In this document: in pieces, positions 1 to 5,796 of the stretch
Position numbering within the stretch: the first letter of the stretch is position 1
Layout of the letters: every line of letters starts with the position of its first letter
Assembly (NCBI GenBank): GCA_023247875.1
Contig: JAHFFQ010000064.1
Coordinates: 1-8,359 of the forward strand
Length of the DNA stretch: 8,359 nucleotides
Direction: 5' to 3'
DNA from: Candidatus Omnitrophota bacterium
Lineage (GTDB): Bacteria > Omnitrophota > Gorgyraeia > Gygaellales > Profunditerraquicolaceae
Program-made: the position numbers and the translations under genes
Notes under the pieces: model-generated
Seen by the model: the letters and a program-made list of their open reading frames with translations, nothing else
The model's database searches: none
What the model was told of the DNA's origin: nothing

Positions 1-313
1 CCAGAAGTTTGGCGTATTTTCTTAAGGTTATATTGGCAAAGGAATGAAAGGTGCCTCCGGAAACATGCTTGCAGCGCTCATCCAAAAGTAAGCTTGCCCG
101 GCGCAGCATCTCTTCGGCTGCGCGGCGGGTAAAGGTAAGCAGCAGTATCTGCTCTGGCAGGATACCTTTTTCAACCAGATAAGCCACCCGGTGCACTAAA
201 ACCCGGGTTTTGCCGCTTCCCGCTCCGGCGATCACCAGGTGCGGCCCGTCGATGGACTCCACTGCCTTTAATTGAGCGGAATTTAATTCTTTGCGATAAT
301 CTATTCTTTTCAT
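1..313 (-). CDS. UvrD/PcrA/Rep-family superfamily 1 DNA helicase, N-terminal part only
   Basis: This is the first 104 codons of an ATP-dependent 3'-5' DNA helicase of the UvrD/PcrA/Rep family, which unwinds DNA in repair and replication restart. The gene is cut by the window edge; family members are usually 650-750 residues. Seen in the translation: a Q-motif-like LNSAQLKAV (residues 10-18), the Walker A loop AGAGSGKTR (29-37), motif Ia LTFTRRAAEEM (59-69) and motif Ib GTFHSFA (87-93), all in the family order and spacing. The start at 313 is well bounded because an in-frame TAA lies two codons upstream. The Shine-Dalgarno is weak: the bases before the ATG are A/T-rich with no GGAGG. It lies downstream of the cyclophilin terminator, so it probably has its own promoter, though I see no convincing one. 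UvrD, PcrA and Rep cannot be separated from this fragment. Confidence 0.92.
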   Translation of the reverse strand, partial: MKRIDYRKELNSAQLKAVESIDGPHLVIAGAGSGKTRVLVHRVAYLVEKGILPEQILLLTFTRRAAEEMLRRASLLLDERCKHVSGGTFHSFANITLRKYAKLL

Positions 314-316
314 TTT

Positions 317-436
317 TTAAGAAAACGCTTTCTGAAAGGACTTAAAATGCCCTTGATTTTTATCCGGCATATGGCATGCTTTGATTACTCTTTTTTTGTT
401 AACTGCAAAGCGGAGGAAAACGATAGCGCAAGCCAT
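317..436 (-). CDS. possible 39-codon leader ORF upstream of the helicase gene
   Basis: A small ORF begins MACAIVFLRF and ends KSFQKAFS. It lies in the same frame as the helicase gene and stops at TAA, followed by one AAA codon and then the helicase ATG. A GGAGGGG stretch (453-447) sits 10-12 nt before its ATG, a better ribosome site than the helicase itself has. The protein is basic, with two Cys and no domain that I recognise. It could be a leader peptide that couples translation to the helicase, or a chance ORF across a structured untranslated region. Its ATG and its ribosome site are both part of the fold described at 412-453. Real expression is uncertain. Confidence 0.3.
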   Translation of the reverse strand: MACAIVFLRFAVNKKRVIKACHMPDKNQGHFKSFQKAFS

Positions 437-453
437 CGAGGATTATCCCCTCC
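412..453 (-). promoter_or_regulatory. nested hairpin leader before the helicase gene
   Basis: Read on the minus strand, an outer pair GGAGG (453-449) with CCTCC (416-412) encloses an inner stem CGATGGC / GCTATCG (438-432 with 427-421) around a TTGC loop. The inner stem pairs completely if one G-U wobble is allowed; on the plus strand the same position would be an A-C mismatch, so the fold is better as minus-strand RNA. The outer arm is the candidate Shine-Dalgarno of the small ORF, and its ATG (436-434) lies in the inner stem. The fold could mask initiation. It could equally be a dispersed palindromic repeat copy. Confidence 0.4.
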
Positions 454-486
454 AAAAATGGCCCTGGATCTAACAGGGCCATTTTT
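454..486 (-). terminator. bidirectional-looking hairpin terminator after the cyclophilin operon
   Basis: A perfect 13-bp inverted repeat pairs AAAAATGGCCCTG (454-466) with CAGGGCCATTTTT (474-486) around a 7-nt loop. The GC core is flanked by A and T runs, so either strand gives a hairpin ending in five U residues. It begins 15 bp beyond the cyclophilin stop codon, as expected for the end of the rarA / EF-G / cyclophilin transcript. It also separates that operon from the helicase gene. Confidence 0.85.
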
Positions 487-501
487 GTTGATAAGAATAA
501 T

Positions 502-1050
502 TTAGGGGTTGGTTTTTATATATGCCCGGATGATCCTCTGCTCGGTGATAGGCCTGCCTTCGGCATTGACCTGGGTATTCTCGATCTTTTGCACCACCTC
601 TAACCCTGAAACCACTTCGCCAAATATGGTATGGCGCATATTTAACCAGGGGGTTTTTGCCGTGGTGATAAAAAACTGGCTGCCGTTTGTATCCGGCCCG
701 GCATTGGCCATAGCCAGAATTCCCGGCCCGGAAAATTTAACAAACGGGCTGACCTCATCTCCAAAAGGACTGCCCCAGATTGACTCTCCGCCCGTCCCGG
801 TCCCTGTGGGGTCACCTCCCTGGATCATAAAACCCTTGATCACCCGGTGAAAGATCAGGTCGTCATAATATCCCTTTTCTACTAATTTGGTAAAATTCTC
901 GCAAGCCTTTGGCGCGACATCGGGCTTCAATTTGATCTCAATGTTCCCCTGGTTAGTCTCCAGAACCACAATTGCTCCATCCATAGCTAATGCCCTCCCA
1001 TAGCAAAACATAAGCCCGATAATCAACAGCCCTATAAATATCTTTTTCAT
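502..1050 (-). CDS. exported cyclophilin-type peptidyl-prolyl cis-trans isomerase
   Basis: This is a 182-residue cyclophilin that should catalyse cis-trans isomerisation of X-Pro bonds and help fold exported proteins. The N-terminus is a classical signal peptide: MKK, a hydrophobic core (residues 4-17) and a likely signal peptidase I site after ALA (20-22), so the enzyme should act in the periplasm or at the cell surface. Catalytic landmarks are intact: [15 protein letters not shown] (67-81) holds the key Arg69 with Phe74, Met75 and Gln77; MAN (114-116); GSQFFI (123-128); and the binding-pocket Trp135 and His140 in [12 protein letters not shown]. Length is that of a single-domain bacterial PPIase plus a leader. 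The start lies 3 bp after the EF-G stop. Its AGGAGG ribosome site is inside the last EF-G codons, about 11 nt before the ATG, so it is the third gene of that operon. Cys16 does not sit in a good lipobox. Confidence 0.95.
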   Translation of the reverse strand: MKKIFIGLLIIGLMFCYGRALAMDGAIVVLETNQGNIEIKLKPDVAPKACENFTKLVEKGYYDDLIFHRVIKGFMIQGGDPTGTGTGGESIWGSPFGDEVSPFVKFSGPGILAMANAGPDTNGSQFFITTAKTPWLNMRHTIFGEVVSGLEVVQKIENTQVNAEGRPITEQRIIRAYIKTNP

Positions 1051-1053
1051 AAT

Positions 1054-4000
1054 TTATTTACCCTCCTCTTCTTTTTGTTTCTGCCTCTCCTGAAGTATCT
1101 TCTGGGCAATCTCCATCGGTACTTGCGTATATTTATCGAACTCCATGGTGGCATTTGCCCGGCCGCTGGAGAGGGAGCGGAAGCTGGTGGCATAACCAAA
1201 CATCTCTGCCAAGGGCGCTTCGGCGGAGATGACCTTCTGGTTGGCCTTGGCATCAACATTCAAAATCTTGCCGCGGTGCGAACAGATATAACCCACACAG
1301 CCGTTCAAATACTCCTCAGGGGTTGAGACCTCCAACTTCATGCTCGGCTCTAAGAACACCGGAGAGCCCTTTAAGAACGCCTCTTTGAAGCCGAATATAG
1401 CTGCCATCTTAAAAGCTATCTCCGATGAGTCCACCTCATGGAATGATCCGTCCACTAATTCTACCTTCACATCCACAACCGGGTAACCGCCATAAGCTCC
1501 TTTTTGCATGGCTTCGATCACTCCCTTTTCTACCGCCGGGATAAATGAACGGGGGATCGCCCCGCCTTTAATGCTATCGATAAAATCCAGCCCCTCGCCT
1601 GGTTTATTCGGAGAGAGCTCTAAAACTACATGGCCGTACTGGCCGCGGCCTCCGGACTGTTTAATGTATTTACTCTCTGCTGAGGCCGGCTTTAAGATCG
1701 TCTCCCGGTAAGCGACCTTAGGTTTGCCGACGATCGCTTCTACCCCAAACTCCTCTTTTAGCCTGTCGACGATAATCTCTAAATGCAGCTCACCCATACC
1801 GGTAAGGATAACCTCTTTGGTTTCCTCGTCGGTTTCCACCTTAAAAGTAGGGTCCTCTTCGGTAAGTTTAGCCAGGCCTTTGCTTAATTTGTCCTGATCT
1901 GAGCGGCTCTTAGGAACAATGCTTAAAGAAATCACCGGAGCGGGGAATTTTATCGCCTCCAGGGTTATCGGATTATCCGGGTCACAAAGCGTATCCCCGG
2001 TTATAGTGCTGGTTAAACCCGGCACTGCCACAATATCCCCGGCAAAAGCATAATCGATATTCTCCCGCTGGTTGGCGTGCATCTGCACAATGCGGCTTAC
2101 CCTTTCTTTTTTATTTTTGGTGGTGTTTAAAATATAAGTGCCTGCGCAAAGCCTCCCCGAATATACCCGCACATAAACCAGCTTTCCCATGTGCTGATCA
2201 GCCTGCACTTTAAAAGCCAGGCCGCAAAACGGCTCATTGATATCGGCCTTGCGCTCTAGTTTCTTCTCCGGAGTATTAGGATCATCGCCCTGGACTGCCG
2301 GCAGGTCTAAGGGAGAAGGCAGAAAAGCGACAATGGTATCTAAAAGTTTCTGCACCCCTTTATTCTTAAAGGAGGCGCCGCAGGTAATCGGGACCATTTT
2401 ATTAGCTACAGTTCCCTCCCGGATAGCCCGGCACAATTCCTCCTGGGTGATCGTATCCTCATGCTCCAGGAACTTTTTCATAAGCTCTTCATTAAGAGAG
2501 GAAGCGCGCTCAACCATGATATGCCGGTAATTCCTGGCCTGCTCAAGTAATTCCTCGGGGATATCCTCAACGCTGAATTCCTTGCCCAGGGATTCCTCAT
2601 TGTAAATATAGGCCTTCATCTCGATCAGGTCAACGATCCCGCGGAATTTATCTTCACTCCCAATGGGTATCTCCAGGGGAATTGCGCAGGCGCTTAAATC
2701 TTTTTCGATCGCATTCAACACGCTGTAAAAATCCGCGCCCGTGCGGTCCATCTTGTTTATAAAGGCGACCTTGGGAACATTGTATTTATCGGACTGCCTC
2801 CAGACCGTCTCTGACTGGGGCTCTACCCCGCCTACCGCGCAAAATACCGCTACTGCCCCATCAAGCACGCGTAGCGACCTCTCTACCTCAACGGTAAAAT
2901 CAACATGGCCCGGGGTATCGATGATGTTAATGCGATGCTCCTTCCAAAAACAGGTTGTAGCTGCGGCGGTAATGGTAATGCCGCGCTCCTGCTCCTGTTT
3001 CATCCAATCCATGGTTGCAGCGCCATCATGCACCTCGCCGATCTTATAAGAGCGGCCGGTATAAAAAAGTATCCTTTCGGTAGTAGTGGTCTTTCCGGCG
3101 TCAATATGCGCCATGATCCCGATATTCCTGACCTTATCTAAACTTATCCGCGGCTCTGCCTGGGGCTTTTCTTTTGTTTCTTCTTTAAGCGGCTGCTCCT
3201 CTGTTTTTTCCTGCCCTTCTTTCTTGGGGTCGGCCTTATCTGTCTCTTCATCTACCTTTTTATCGAGCTTGGGCTCTTCTGCCATCTCCGGTTCTACAAC
3301 CGCCCCGGCTGACTTTTCCGGAGCAGGAACGACCTCCTCTTTGACTATCGGGACAGATGTTTCTTTTTTTTGCAGACCCTGCCTGAAATGCGCGATCTCC
3401 TCGGCAAAACTTTTCAACCTTTCCTCTTTTTCCTCCAGCTCTTTTTCCAGCTCCGTGTATTCCTCGTTTAATTTATTAAATTCTGCTTTCGGCACCCACT
3501 CGCTGATCTTTTCTTTGCGATTAAACTCGGCAATGACAGCTACGTGCTCCTTAATATCCTTGAGTTGTTTTTCGATCTGGTGCTTTTGGATCTGGACCTG
3601 CTCTTCTTTATCCTTAACTTCCTTTCCCTGCGCCTCTAAAGATATTTTTAATTCACGCAGTTGCCGGGAGAGTTCTACATTCTTGGCAAACTCCTCCTGA
3701 AGCTCCTTTTCTTTGGCAATAAACTTATTTTTTAGATCCAGGCTCTCCGCGCTCTTCTTAGCCAGCTCTGCCTCGGCTTTAGCCACCCACTCCTCCCGGC
3801 GCTTGAGCTCATCTGAGAATTTGGCCTCTTTTTCCTTGGCCAGCAAAAACTCAACCTTCTCCTTGTCATAATCAGCCTTGACCTGGAACAACTGGTTCTC
3901 TAATCCCTGCGCATGGCTTTCCAGCCGCTGCGTCCTCTCCTCCTTATTCAACTCTTCAGGAATCCGGGTTTTCTGTTCCTTCTTTTTCCTCCCCGAGCCG

Positions 4001-4089
4001 GAGGATACACCGGAAACAAACATCCCGATAACCGCGTATACGATCATTCCCGTTCCTAAAACCGCCAATATCTGCATTGCCAGTATCAT
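1054..4089 (-). CDS. membrane-anchored coiled-coil / elongation factor G fusion protein
   Basis: A 1011-residue protein with two parts. Residues 5-28 form one hydrophobic membrane segment, followed by RKKK (34-37); the basic flank predicts an outside N-terminus and a cytoplasmic remainder. Residues about 45-242 are a charged coiled coil, and about 243-313 a Glu/Lys/Pro-rich linker. Residues about 314-1011 are complete EF-G, the GTPase that moves tRNA and mRNA through the ribosome: P-loop AHIDAGKTT (327-335), RGITI (369-373), DTPGH (391-395, with the catalytic His), NKMD (445-448), CGASFKNKG (570-578), domains II and [12 protein letters not shown] (813-821) and [10 protein letters not shown] (881-890, the domain IV tip) and a full domain V. 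All key residues are kept, so the factor looks active, unlike degenerate EF-G paralogues. Ordinary EF-G is about 690-700 residues and has no such extension. The start is the ATGA overlap with rarA, with CAGGGGG about 10 nt upstream; Met5 is an alternative start. No free EF-G start is visible. Confidence 0.96.
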   Translation of the reverse strand: MILAMQILAVLGTGMIVYAVIGMFVSGVSSGSGRKKKEQKTRIPEELNKEERTQRLESHAQGLENQLFQVKADYDKEKVEFLLAKEKEAKFSDELKRREEWVAKAEAELAKKSAESLDLKNKFIAKEKELQEEFAKNVELSRQLRELKISLEAQGKEVKDKEEQVQIQKHQIEKQLKDIKEHVAVIAEFNRKEKISEWVPKAEFNKLNEEYTELEKELEEKEERLKSFAEEIAHFRQGLQKKETSVPIVKEEVVPAPEKSAGAVVEPEMAEEPKLDKKVDEETDKADPKKEGQEKTEEQPLKEETKEKPQAEPRISLDKVRNIGIMAHIDAGKTTTTERILFYTGRSYKIGEVHDGAATMDWMKQEQERGITITAAATTCFWKEHRINIIDTPGHVDFTVEVERSLRVLDGAVAVFCAVGGVEPQSETVWRQSDKYNVPKVAFINKMDRTGADFYSVLNAIEKDLSACAIPLEIPIGSEDKFRGIVDLIEMKAYIYNEESLGKEFSVEDIPEELLEQARNYRHIMVERASSLNEELMKKFLEHEDTITQEELCRAIREGTVANKMVPITCGASFKNKGVQKLLDTIVAFLPSPLDLPAVQGDDPNTPEKKLERKADINEPFCGLAFKVQADQHMGKLVYVRVYSGRLCAGTYILNTTKNKKERVSRIVQMHANQRENIDYAFAGDIVAVPGLTSTITGDTLCDPDNPITLEAIKFPAPVISLSIVPKSRSDQDKLSKGLAKLTEEDPTFKVETDEETKEVILTGMGELHLEIIVDRLKEEFGVEAIVGKPKVAYRETILKPASAESKYIKQSGGRGQYGHVVLELSPNKPGEGLDFIDSIKGGAIPRSFIPAVEKGVIEAMQKGAYGGYPVVDVKVELVDGSFHEVDSSEIAFKMAAIFGFKEAFLKGSPVFLEPSMKLEVSTPEEYLNGCVGYICSHRGKILNVDAKANQKVISAEAPLAEMFGYATSFRSLSSGRANATMEFDKYTQVPMEIAQKILQERQKQKEEEGK

Positions 4090-5435
4090 TCTAATTCATC
4101 CCCCTGGCTGGCGGCAGGCCCTGCGGAAAGTTTCTCCAGCCGCTCTTTGATCTTAGCTTCATAGCCTATATTAGTAGGCTCATAATAGCGTACCTTTTTG
4201 CGCGTATATTTCTGCTTTACAAAATGCCCCGGGTAATCATGCGCGTATTTATATCCTATGCCATGCCCTAGATTTTGGGCTCCGCTGTAGTTGGCGTCCT
4301 TCAAATGATCCGGAACCTCCTGCACCTTCTTCTCCTTGATATCCTGCATAGCCTTCTCAATGGACATGTAGCTTGCGTTTGATTTGGGGGCGCAGGAAAC
4401 ATAAATTACCGCCTGGGCCAGCGGGATCCTGGCTTCGGGCATACCCACAAATTCAGAGATCTGCAGGGCCGCGTTAGCCAGGACCAAGGCCATCGGGTCG
4501 GCATTGCCCACATCTTCGGCGGCTAAAATACAAACCCTGCGGCAGATAAAACGCGGGTCTTCTCCGGCATAAAGCATCTTGGCCATCCAATAGATAGCCG
4601 CATCAGGATCAGAGCCGCGCATGGATTTGATAAATGCCGAGGCTGTATCATAATGGCCGTCTTCATCGCGGTCATAAACCACCGCTTTCTTCTGAATGGA
4701 CTCCTGGGCTGCCGCTAAATCAAAGTTGATATAACCATCCTGGGCTGCTTGGGTGGTCAAAACACCCAGTTCAAGGGCAGCTAAGGCCCTGCGCGCATCT
4801 CCTTCACAGATCTTGGCCAGAAAATTAAGCGCTTTTTTGTCCGCCCTGGCCTTGATATTTCCCAAACCCCTGTTTTTGTCCTTGAGGGCATTATCGATTA
4901 TTTTTAACAGCTCTGCCGGCTCAAGCGCCTTTAATTCACAGACAATAGAGCGGGAAAGAAGGGCTGCGGTAAGCGAAAAATACGGATTGTGAACGGTTGC
5001 GCCGATCAATATAAGCCTGCCCTCCTCTACATCAGGCAGGAGCACATCCTGCTGGGCCTTATTAAAACGATGTATCTCGTCGATAAAAAGAATTGTTTTT
5101 CTTTGCTTCTCCCTGGCGGAAAGTTTTGCCCCGGCGATGATCCTCCTTAACTCTTCGACGTTGGAGGTGGTGGCATTGATAGCCACGTAGTTTGCCTGGG
5201 TCATCTTGGCGATACACCAGGCCAAAGAGGTTTTTCCTGACCCGGGAGGACCGAAAAGAATAAGCGAGGTTAAGCGGTCAGCTTCTATGGCGCGGCGCAA
5301 TAATTTACCCTTGCCCAGGATATGCTCCTGGCCAAAGAGTTCATCGAGGGTAGACGGGCGCATACGCACCGCTAGCGGTAGATCCTTAAAATTTTTTGGC
5401 TGATTTGTTTCTTGCTCTTGCGAAAATAAGTCCAT
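4086..5435 (-). CDS. rarA: replication-associated recombination protein A, AAA+ ATPase (RarA/MgsA family)
   Basis: A 449-residue clamp-loader-like AAA+ ATPase of the RarA/MgsA/WRNIP1 family, which acts in the cytoplasm at stalled or damaged replication forks. Visible landmarks: the family N-terminus [18 protein letters not shown] (24-41), Walker [10 protein letters not shown] (62-70), Walker B and following [14 protein letters not shown] (117-130), sensor 1 GATVHNP (145-151), the arginine finger in LLSRS (159-163) and sensor 2 GDARRAL (212-218). The C-terminal oligomerisation domain follows, with [16 protein letters not shown] (273-288) and [10 protein letters not shown] (305-314). Length is normal for the family. 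An in-frame TAG upstream, with no ATG, GTG or TTG codon in between, supports the ATG at 5435, although its Shine-Dalgarno is weak. Its stop overlaps the EF-G start as ATGA, so the two should be translationally coupled. The 6S RNA candidate lies directly upstream. Confidence 0.96.
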   Translation of the reverse strand: MDLFSQEQETNQPKNFKDLPLAVRMRPSTLDELFGQEHILGKGKLLRRAIEADRLTSLILFGPPGSGKTSLAWCIAKMTQANYVAINATTSNVEELRRIIAGAKLSAREKQRKTILFIDEIHRFNKAQQDVLLPDVEEGRLILIGATVHNPYFSLTAALLSRSIVCELKALEPAELLKIIDNALKDKNRGLGNIKARADKKALNFLAKICEGDARRALAALELGVLTTQAAQDGYINFDLAAAQESIQKKAVVYDRDEDGHYDTASAFIKSMRGSDPDAAIYWMAKMLYAGEDPRFICRRVCILAAEDVGNADPMALVLANAALQISEFVGMPEARIPLAQAVIYVSCAPKSNASYMSIEKAMQDIKEKKVQEVPDHLKDANYSGAQNLGHGIGYKYAHDYPGHFVKQKYTRKKVRYYEPTNIGYEAKIKERLEKLSAGPAASQGDELE

Positions 5436-5490
5436 AATAATCCCGGCGAAGCTTTCTACATTACACCCAACCTAATTTAAAGAATTGGTG

Positions 5491-5550
5491 TGTCGTCCAG
5501 AAAGGAGGCACCCGCTTATCCGATAAGGCGGGGTGCTGCTTTCTACGACA
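5491..5550 (-). repeat. 60-bp imperfect palindrome (long hairpin) between the 6S RNA and rarA
   Basis: The two halves pair along almost the whole length: TGTCGT (5491-5496) with ACGACA (5545-5550), AGAAAG (5499-5504) with CTTTCT (5539-5544), GCACCCGC (5508-5515) with GCGGGGTGC (5528-5536, one extra G), and TTATC (5516-5520) with GATAA (5522-5526). Small bulges separate the blocks. On the minus strand it follows the eight-T run that ends the 6S candidate and precedes the rarA start by about 55 bp. It may be a second terminator, a structured 5' leader of rarA, or a dispersed palindromic repeat. No coding potential is seen. Confidence 0.7.
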
Positions 5551-5557
5551 AAAAAAA
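5550..5557 (-). terminator. eight-T run ending the 6S RNA
   Basis: Eight T residues on the minus strand follow directly on the GC-rich lower part of the 6S closing stem (GCGGGGA). Stem plus U-run would act as a Rho-independent terminator for the RNA, and also for any read-through from pheST, which has no terminator of its own in the 60 bp after its stop. Confidence 0.6.
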
Positions 5558-5735
5558 TCCCCGCACAAGTGCCGTTGGAGAGATAGTCTGAACCGATTTG
5601 GTTTCAGGTGGGTGCCCTCCCCTTGGCGCCTAAGCGCTAAGAGAGTTTGGGCTCCCTGAACAAAAGTGTTGGTTCAATAATTATCAAGATCTCCAACGTG
5701 CACCGCAGGGATATCTAAAAGAGCATGTATCTTCT
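5550..5735 (-). ncRNA. ssrS: 6S RNA candidate
   Basis: The sequence shows a free-standing RNA of about 186 nt with a strong promoter and a rod-like fold. The closing stem pairs ATCCCTGC with GCGGGGAT (5712-5705 with 5564-5557), GTGC with GCAC (5703-5700 with 5572-5569) and CGTTGGAGA with TCTCCAACG (5698-5690 with 5581-5573). Inside are TGAACC/GGTTCA, a large internal bubble, TTCAGG/CCTGAA, GCCC/GGGC, CTCTC/GGGAG and a terminal TTAGCGC/GCGCCAA hairpin. The 3' strand holds GGCACCCACCTGAA, a segment I recall as conserved in many 6S RNAs. 6S RNA mimics an open promoter and binds sigma70 RNA polymerase, damping transcription in stationary phase. Length, architecture and position next to rarA fit; from memory, a Bacillus subtilis 6S gene also lies near rarA (yrvN). 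The ends are estimated from the promoter and the T run. Confidence 0.83.
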
Positions 5736-5741
5736 CATAAA

Positions 5742-5771
5742 AGTATAACACATATTTAGAGCTAAAGTCAA
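5742..5771 (-). promoter_or_regulatory. sigma70-type promoter of the 6S RNA
   Basis: On the minus strand a -35 box TTGACT (5771-5766) is followed after 18 bp by a -10 box TATACT (5747-5742). Each box differs from consensus at one position. The spacing predicts transcription start near 5735, just upstream of the 6S fold. The -35 box is only about 26 bp after the pheT stop codon. Confidence 0.8.
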
Positions 5772-5796
5772 TCCTGGCTGTGTTTTCTCCATTTTT

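Noticed and set aside
1000..1005. Cys16 of the cyclophilin as a lipoprotein cysteine
   Set aside because: The preceding residues LMF do not match a lipobox, while ALA at 20-22 gives a good signal peptidase I site.
3204..3209. Run of six A residues (minus strand) in the linker as a source of a false fusion through an indel, or as a frameshift site
   Set aside because: The Glu/Lys/Pro-rich composition continues in the same frame on both sides, and the run is not in the phase of an A-AAA-AAC slippery site.
3086..3700. A 204-codon plus-strand open frame opposite the EF-G coiled coil and linker
   Set aside because: It is Ser/Phe-rich because it reads the reverse complement of Glu/Lys codons. It has no recognisable domain and lies wholly inside a well-supported gene. 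The other plus-strand frames across the window are shadows of the same kind.
4983..5003. RarA sensor 1 reads GATVHNP instead of the common GATTENP
   Set aside because: Walker A, Walker B, arginine finger and sensor 2 are intact and the key Asn is kept; I recall similar His-Asn variants in other phyla, so it is probably family variation.
5436..5490. A promoter for rarA in the bases just before its start
   Set aside because: TGTAAT near 5462 resembles a -10 box, but no acceptable -35 box lies 16-18 bp upstream, so I do not call it.
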